NCBI RefSeq assembly: GCF_900496995.4
Contig: NW_024470384.1
Coordinates: 248,001 to 312,000, forward strand
DNA from: Aquila chrysaetos chrysaetos
Lineage: Eukaryota; Chordata; Aves; Accipitriformes; Accipitridae
Length of the DNA: 64,000 nucleotides
Reading direction: 5' to 3'
Shown: piece after piece, positions 58,232-64,000 of the stretch
How the letters are laid out: every line of letters starts with the position of its first letter
How positions within the stretch are numbered: position 1 is the stretch's first letter
The notes under the pieces: model-generated
The model's database searches: none
What the model was told of the DNA's origin: nothing
Seen by the model: only the letters and a program-made list of their open reading frames with translations
Program-made: the position numbers and the translations under genes

Positions 58232-58458
58232 CTCTGGTTGCCACGGGCATCCATGGGGCTGGTTGCCACGGGCCCTGGTTGCCAGGGCAGCCGCGGGTCG
58301 TGGTTGCCACACGGGCAGTCGGTGGTCCAGGTTGCCGCGGGCCCCGGTTGCCACGGGCGGCCGTGGGTGCCGTTGCCATGGGCCCCGGTTGCCATGGGCA
58401 CCGGTTGCTATGGGCGGCCGTGGGTGCCGTTGCCATGGGCCCCGGTTGCTATGGGCGG
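58232..58458 (+). repeat. Array of GTTGCCAYGG repeats upstream of YJU2B
   Basis: Eleven copies of GTTGCC or GTTGCT, most extended to GTTGCCACGGGC or GTTGCCATGGGC, occur in 225 bases just before the YJU2B promoter. The motif is the half-site of the X-box bound by RFX factors. Confidence 0.75.
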
Positions 58459-58459
58459 C

Positions 58460-58660
58460 CGCAGATGACGGCGCTGCGGCGGCGCAAGCGCGGGGGCGGG
58501 GGTACGGCACGTGGCGCGCACTGCGCAGGCGCGGGGCTGCGGGAAGGGCGGGGGCGTCCGGGAGGCCACGCCCCCTTCCGGCGACCTAGATCATCGCCGG
58601 GTGACGCAGCGGAAGAGGCGGGGCCTGAGGAGCGGAGCAGGAAGAGGTCGGTGGGGATGC
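58460..58660 (+). promoter_or_regulatory. YJU2B promoter and first exon
   Basis: A CpG-rich segment with an NRF1-like TGCGCAGGCGC and an ETS-like GCGGAAG. A noncoding first exon ending near 58646 is plausible, since GAAGAG is followed by GTCGGTGG. The coding part starts in a later exon whose acceptor is at 59299. Confidence 0.5.
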
Positions 58661-58679
58661 GGGGGGGGGGGGGCCAGGG

Positions 58680-59245
58680 CCGGTGTCCCGTACTGGGAGG
58701 GGTGTCCGTCTCCCAGTACGTACTGGTGACCGGTGACTCTGTACTGGGAGGGGTGTCCGTGTCCCAGTACGTACTGGTGACCAGCGACCCCATATTGGGA
58801 GGGGTGTCCGTGTCCCGGTACGTACTGGAGACCCTGTACTGGGAGGGGTGTCTGTGTCCCAGTATGTACTGGAGACCAGTGACCCCGTATTGGGAGGGGT
58901 GTCCATGTCCTGGTATGTACTGGAGACCCTGTACTGGGAGGGGTGTCCCTGTCCTGGTATGTACTGGTGACCCCGTACTGGGAGGGGTGTCTGTGTCCTG
59001 GTATGTACTGGTGATCCCGTACTGGGAGGGGTGTCCCTGTCCCCATACGTACTGGTGACCCCATACTGGGAGGGGTATCCGTGTCCCAGTATGTACTGGT
59101 GACCAGCGACCCCGTACTGGGAGGGGTGTCTGTGTCCCGGTATGTACTGGTGACCCCGTACTGGGAGGGGTATCTGTGTCCCGGTATGTACTGGTGACCA
59201 GTGACCCCATACTGGGCGGGTGTCTGCATCCCAGTACAGACTGGG
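58680..59245. repeat. Palindrome-bearing minisatellite in YJU2B intron 1
   Basis: About thirteen units made of GTACTGGGAGGGGTGTC, TGTGTCCCAGTACGTACTGG and an optional GACCAGTGAC. CCAGTACGTACTGG is a perfect 14-base palindrome and recurs in intact or slightly changed form in most units. Confidence 0.9.
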
Positions 59246-59341
59246 AGCCTCCCGGCCAGCCCCCCAACCCCGTGACGACGATTCCTCGTCCCCCCCCAGG
59301 TCCCGCCTGTGCCGGTCCTGCAGCACTAGAGACCCTCCGCC

Positions 59342-61310
59342 ATGGTGAGTGGGGCCGGACGCTGCCGTGGCCACCGTGGCCGCGCCGGGGCCACCGCGGT
59401 CACACCGGGGCCACCGTGGCCGCGCCGGGGTCCCCGTCCGGCTCTAACACCCCCCGTCCCCCCCCCTTCAACCAGGGCGAGCGCAAAGGCACGAACAAGT
59501 ACTACCCCCCCGACTTCGACCCGGCCAAGGTGAGGAGCTCGGCGGGGCTGGGGACGAGGACGCCCAGCTCCGGGTTTGGGGAGGGGGGGGGTTTGGGGGG
59601 GGGGTGGGCTTGCTGACCCCCCCTCTGCTTCCCTCCCGGCAGCATGGCTCCCTCAACAAGTACCACCACAGCCACCCGCTGCGGGAGAGGGCCCGCAAGC
59701 TGTCCCAGGGCATCCTCGTCATCAGGTGAGGGGACGTGCGGGGCTGGGGAGACCCCGAACCCTCCCTTCCCCTGCGGTGGGGGGGGGGGGGGCTCGTGCC
59801 GCGTCCCCCGCGGCTGCGGTGACGGCCCCGCGCCGTGTGTCCCCCTCCCCAGGTTCGAGATGCCCTACAACATCTGGTGCGACGGCTGCAAGAACCACAT
59901 CGGGATGGGTGAGTTCTCCCGCCGGAATCGACCTCCTCTGAGCTCCTTCCCCCTGCTCCGGCATCGCCGGGGCTCCGCGGTCCCCGAATCCGCGTGTTCT
60001 GGATGCGGTGGGGGTTCTGATCCCCCCCCCCAACCCCATTCTCCCTCGCAGGCGTCCGGTACAACGCGGAGAAGAAGAAGGTCGGCACTTACTACACGAC
60101 GCCCATCTACAGGTGGGTGCGACGGCCGCGTCCCCATCCTTCCCCCCCTGCCGGGGGCAGTCCTGGGGCGCAGGGACCCCCACCCTGACCCCGTCCCCCT
60201 CCCCAGGTTTCGGATGAAGTGCCACCTCTGCGTCAACTACATCGAGATGCAGACGGACCCGGCGGGCTGTGACTACGTCATCGTCAGCGGGGCCCGGCGC
60301 AAGGAGGAGCGCTGGGACATGAAGGATAACGAACAAGTCCTGCCCACCGGTGAGTCCCGGTTCCGCTGGCGAGTCCCGACCCCGAGAGGGACAACCGCCG
60401 AATCCCCTCGCTGTCCCCTGTCCCAGAGCGGGAGGAGAAGGAGAAGCTGGAGACGGATGCCATGTTCCGGCTGGAACATGGCGTGGCCGACCGGGCGACG
60501 CTACAGCGAGCCATCCCCACGCTGGCCAGTCTGCAGGAGGCCCAAAGCGCCTGGAAGGACGACTTCGCCCTCAACAGCCGGCTCCGGAGGCACTTTAGGG
60601 TGAGCCCGGGGAGGGGCTGGGGGGGGGCTCCGCAGCCCCCTCCCCTACCCGGCCGGGGCGGTTGACGGACCCCTCGTCCCCCTCCCCACCAAGGAGGAGA
60701 AGAAGACGCTGCGGGAGGAGGAGGAGGAGGCGGCGGCGCTGCAGGCGAAGGCCGGCCTGAGCATCCCTCTGGTGCGGGAGGCGGAGGAGGACCGGCGCCT
60801 GGCCGCGCTGCTCAAGTACCACAGCCCCGACTGTGCGTGGGGGGGCCGGGGCGGGCGGGGGGGCAGCAGGGGCCTCTGGCCCCCCACCCCTTGTGACCCC
60901 CAGCCTGTCCCCGTCCCCCTCCGCAGCCTACGAGGAGAAGCAGAGGATGAAGCGGACGGAGATCTCCAGCCGCTCCTGGTTCTCCCCGGCCACCAGCGGC
61001 AGAGGCGGCGAGGCACTGCGGAAGCTGGGCCTGGGGGGGCGAGCGCTGCGGGGCCGAGGGGGCCCCCCCGCTACCCTCACCGGCCTGGGCATCGTCCGGC
61101 GTCGCTCCGGAGAGGGGCCTGAGGGGCCGGCGGAGCCCGGGGGGCTGGAACGGGGCGAGACGACCCCCTGCAGCCCCCCCGCACCCGCCAGCAAGCTGCA
61201 GGGGGGGGGCCGAGGCCGGGACAGCCCCCCCTGCCACCCCCCCGGCTGCCCCGTCCACCTCCCTCGTCGCCGACTATTCCGACTCCAGCTCCGAGGCGGA
61301 GACTGCCTGA
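59342..61310 (+). CDS. YJU2B: YJU2B (CCDC130), Yju2-family splicing factor homologue
   Basis: Member of the CWC16/Yju2 family of spliceosome-associated nuclear proteins. Coding exons: 59342-59344 (only the ATG), 59476-59529, 59643-59725, 59853-59908, 60052-60112, 60207-60349, 60427-60599, 60694-60832, 60927-61310. The conserved core reads MGERKGTNKYYPPDFDPAK, FEMPYNIWCDGCKNHIGMG, RFRMKCHLCVNYIEMQTDP; the two CxxC pairs bind zinc. Coiled-coil-like and basic regions follow (ERWDMKDNEQVLPT, AWKDDFALNSRLRRHFR). All junctions close in phase. In the last exon the conserved end SLVADYSDSSSEAETA lies in a different frame from the upstream part; the change is at or near a nine-G run at about 61200-61209. 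Confidence 0.95.
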
Positions 61311-61442
61311 GTGGCGTTCTGGGGCTGGACCACCCCCCCCCCCCCCACCTCCCGGCTGGTCCCGGGGGGCACCTGGGCCCCCTCCCCACCCCCACACTCC
61401 CCCCCTCCCCCTGTAATTTATATGCCCCCCCCTCGCCCCGAC

Positions 61443-61448
61443 ATTAAA
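61443..61448 (+). other. YJU2B poly(A) signal
   Basis: ATTAAA in the context GACATTAAAAGCTG, 133 bases after the conserved stop codon and about 320 bases before the MRI1 start. Confidence 0.75.
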
Positions 61449-61765
61449 AGCTGTTGGCAGCACGGGCGCAGTCGTGTCCCTCCGCTCCTTCGTGCGGCCG
61501 CGGCGTGAGTTACCTCCCCCGGCACGGCATGGGACCCCCGTGGGGACAGGGCTCCGGGGTGGGGGCACCTGGGGGGGGGACGGTGGCGGTCCCCGCTCTC
61601 GTCCCCTGAGCTCGGACGTGGGGGGGTCCCTCTCTTGCCCCCCCCCCCAGACCCCCCCCCGTCACTCCTGGCTCTCCCCAGCCAGAGTCTGGGCCAGGGC
61701 AGGGGTGGCGGGGGGGGGGGGGGGGGGGGGGCGCAGGAAGCACCGGCACGGCTTCCGGCACGGCC

Positions 61766-63534
61766 ATGAGCCTGGAAGCCATCCGGTACCGCCGCGGCTC
61801 CCTCTCCATCCTCAACCAGCTCCTGCTGCCGGAGCAGCTCCGCTATGAGCCCGTGGACAGCGTGGAGCGCGCCTGGGAGGCCATCCGGGCCATGGAGGTG
61901 AGCGAGGGGGGGGGCTCAAGGGACCCCCAGCCCCCCCCCCCCCCCAGGGATGGCCACCGAGCCGACTGCCGTGCCCGCAGGTGCGGGGGGCCCCGGCCAT
62001 CGCCTTGGTGGGGTGCCTGAGCCTGGCGCTGGAGCTGGAGGCCGGCGCGGGGCCGGCGGGGGACGCGGCGGAGCTGGAGGCCTTCGTGGGCGAGCGGCTG
62101 CGGTTCCTGCTGACGGCGCGGCCCACCGCCGTCAACCTGGGCCGTGAGGCCGAGCGGCTGCGCGCCGTCGTGCGCCGGCGGGCCCAGAGCCCCGGCGTCA
62201 CCGCGCAGGGCCTGCGGGAGAGGTACGGGGCGGGGGGGGGACGGGACACCGGGTCCTGGGGAGGGGGGGGGCTTGGAGAGAGGTAGGGGAGATGCTGGGG
62301 TCCCCTGGTGGGGATTTGGGGTGTGGGGTCATCGTGGAGAGTGGGATTTAGGGTGTCAGGGTCCCCCGGCGGGGGGATTTGGGGTGTTGAGAGAGGTGGG
62401 GTGGGGCACTGGGGTCCTGGGGGGATTTGGGGTGTAAGGAGAGGTAGGGTGAGTTGCTGGGGTCCCACAGAGGAGGTTTGGGGTGTAGGATCTCACAGAG
62501 AGGGTAATTTGGGGTGTGGGGGTCCCCCGGGGGACATTTGGGGTGTCAAGGAGATGCTGGGATCCCCTGGGGGCATTTGGGGTGTTGGGGAGTGGTGGGG
62601 TGGGATACCATGGTCCTCCTGGGGGGGGATTTGGGCTGTGGGATCTTGTGGAGAGGGATTTAGGATGCTGAGCTCCCCTGAGGGGGTATTTGGGGTGTCA
62701 GGAGAGGTCGGGCAGGGTGCTGGGGTCCCTCGGGGGGATGTGGGGTGCCGGGGCAGGGGGTTCGTATGCCCAGGTTCTCCCCCGCAGCATCATCGAGCAC
62801 ATCGAGGGGCTGCTGGAGAAGGACCGGGAGGACAACCGGAGCATCGGGGCGCACGGGGCCCGGCACATCCTCCAGCGCGTCCCCGAGGGCGGCGTCACCC
62901 TCCTCACCCACTGCAACACCGGCACCCTGGCCACCGCCGGCTACGGCACCGCCCTGGGTAGGCGGCGGGGAGGCGGTGGGGGGAGCCGGGCAGCCCCCTC
63001 CCCGGGGCGAGCACCGGCCCTGACGTCCCCTCCCGTTGTCCGCAGGCGTCGTGCGGGCGCTGCACGAGCAGGGCCGGCTGACACGGGTGTTCTGCACCGA
63101 GACCCGGCCCTACAACCAGGGCAGCCGGCTGACCGCCTTCGAGCTGCTGCACGACCGCGTCCCTGCCACCCTCATCGCCGACAGCGCCGCCGCCGCCACC
63201 ATGCGGGACCATGGCGTCCAGGGTCAGCGACAGCAGGGTGCATGGCGGGGGGGACGGAGACGGGACTGGGGGCGGGCTGGGGACCCGCTGACTCTCGCTC
63301 TGTCCCCAGCCGTGGTGGTGGGAGCCGACCGGGTGGCCTCCAACGGGGACACGGCCAACAAGATCGGCACCTACCAGCTGGCGGTGGCGGCGCGGCACCA
63401 CGGCATCCCCTTCTACGTGGCGGCCCCCACCTCGTCCTGCGACCCGGCCCTGCCCGGCGGTGCCGACATCCCCATCGAGGAGCGGCCGGGCCGGGAGCTC
63501 ACCCACTTTCAGGACCTGTGCCTGGCCCCCCCGG
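61766..63534 (+). CDS. MRI1: MRI1, methylthioribose-1-phosphate isomerase (3' end beyond window)
   Basis: Cytosolic enzyme of the methionine salvage pathway that converts methylthioribose 1-phosphate to methylthioribulose 1-phosphate; related to eIF2B subunits. Exons: 61766-61897, 61981-62222, 62788-62957, 63046-63222, 63310-63534, all in phase. The start is [18 protein letters not shown]. The catalytic cysteine region [18 protein letters not shown] (exon 3), the stretch [18 protein letters not shown] (exon 4) and the catalytic aspartate region [20 protein letters not shown] (exon 5) are intact. The last seen exon ends in APPG with a GTGGGT donor; the final exon (family motif VWNPAFDVTP) is not in the remaining 466 bases. 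Confidence 0.96.
62285..62760. repeat. Tandem repeat in MRI1 intron 2
   Basis: Units containing GGATTTGGGGTGT, GGGGTCCCCTGGG and GAGAGGTAGGG repeat imperfectly across most of the intron. Confidence 0.8.
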
Positions 63535-63589
63535 GTGGGTGTTGTGTCCGTCCCCGTCCCCCCCCCCAGTCCCGAAGGCAGCAGCGGGT

Positions 63590-64000
63590 CCGGGGGGGGG
63601 GGGATCCGGGGTGACCCCAGGGTCCCCATGCCGCCGGGGTGCTGGTGGCTCCAGCGGGGGTCACCCATACGGGGCAGGGGTGTCCCCTGTGGGGGTGTCC
63701 CTGTGCCCCCCAGGGTGCTCACAGGCCCAGGGGGGGTCCCATATAAGACACAGAGGCCCATATCGGGCAGGGGGATCCCAAACGGGGTGGGTAGGTCGGC
63801 CCTATATAACATAGTGGTTCCCATATGGGTTGGGGGGTCCTATATAAGACAGGAGTGTCCTATATGGGGTGGGGATGTCCCCACACCCCCCAGGGTGCTC
63901 ACAGGCCCAGGGAGGTCCCATATAGACTGGGGGGGTCCCATATAGAGTGGGTAGGTCTTGTATAGGTCAGGGGACTCCCATATGGAGTGGGGGGGGTCCT
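63590..64000. repeat. Tandem repeat in MRI1 intron 5
   Basis: Units with GGTCCCATATAAGACA, GTGGGTAGGTC and a longer duplicated block (CAGGGTGCTCACAGGCCCAG at 63711 and 63891) run to the end of the window. Confidence 0.8.

Overview
The window is vertebrate nuclear DNA, most likely from a very small, GC-rich bird chromosome. All protein genes are multi-exon with GT-AG introns and vertebrate protein sequences, except IER2. Introns are very short, G/C homopolymers are everywhere, and nearly every intron of the largest gene carries its own tandem repeat. The gene set is that of human 19p13.13 plus MAN2B1. I assign it to birds from composition and compaction; a species cannot be read from the sequence.

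Layout: 1-4225 (+) 3' three quarters of MAN2B1 (lysosomal alpha-mannosidase). 4336-8223 (-) TRMT1 (tRNA G26 dimethyltransferase), tail to tail with MAN2B1 and head to head with NACC1 across a CpG-rich promoter. About 9150-17265 (+) NACC1 (BTB/BEN transcriptional repressor): a noncoding first exon, five coding exons and a long 3' UTR; intron 4 holds an AT-richer LTR-like fossil. 18346-19099 (+) IER2, an immediate-early gene with a CArG box and TATA box. 20860-52691 (-) CACNA1A, the P/Q-type calcium channel pore subunit, with 47 exon positions including the mutually exclusive exon 37 pair, in only 32 kb. 52692-58600 is intergenic, holding a CpG island, tandem repeats and a few AT-rich islands. 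59342-61310 (+) YJU2B (CCDC130), a Yju2-like splicing factor. 61766 onward (+) MRI1 (methylthioribose-1-phosphate isomerase), whose last exon lies beyond the window.

These are independent housekeeping or neuronal genes, not an operon or a defence system. The points worth a second look are a minor-spliceosome AT-AC intron and a GC-AG intron in CACNA1A; a candidate 12-nt microexon in its intron 24; the missing polyglutamine tract; five coding frame changes that all look like one extra base in G/C-rich sequence, pointing to consensus errors; an array of RFX-like half-sites; and a palindrome-bearing minisatellite next to YJU2B. Exon boundaries were placed by eye from splice signals and protein similarity recalled from mammalian orthologues. 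Most CACNA1A exon lengths agree with the human lengths as I remember them.
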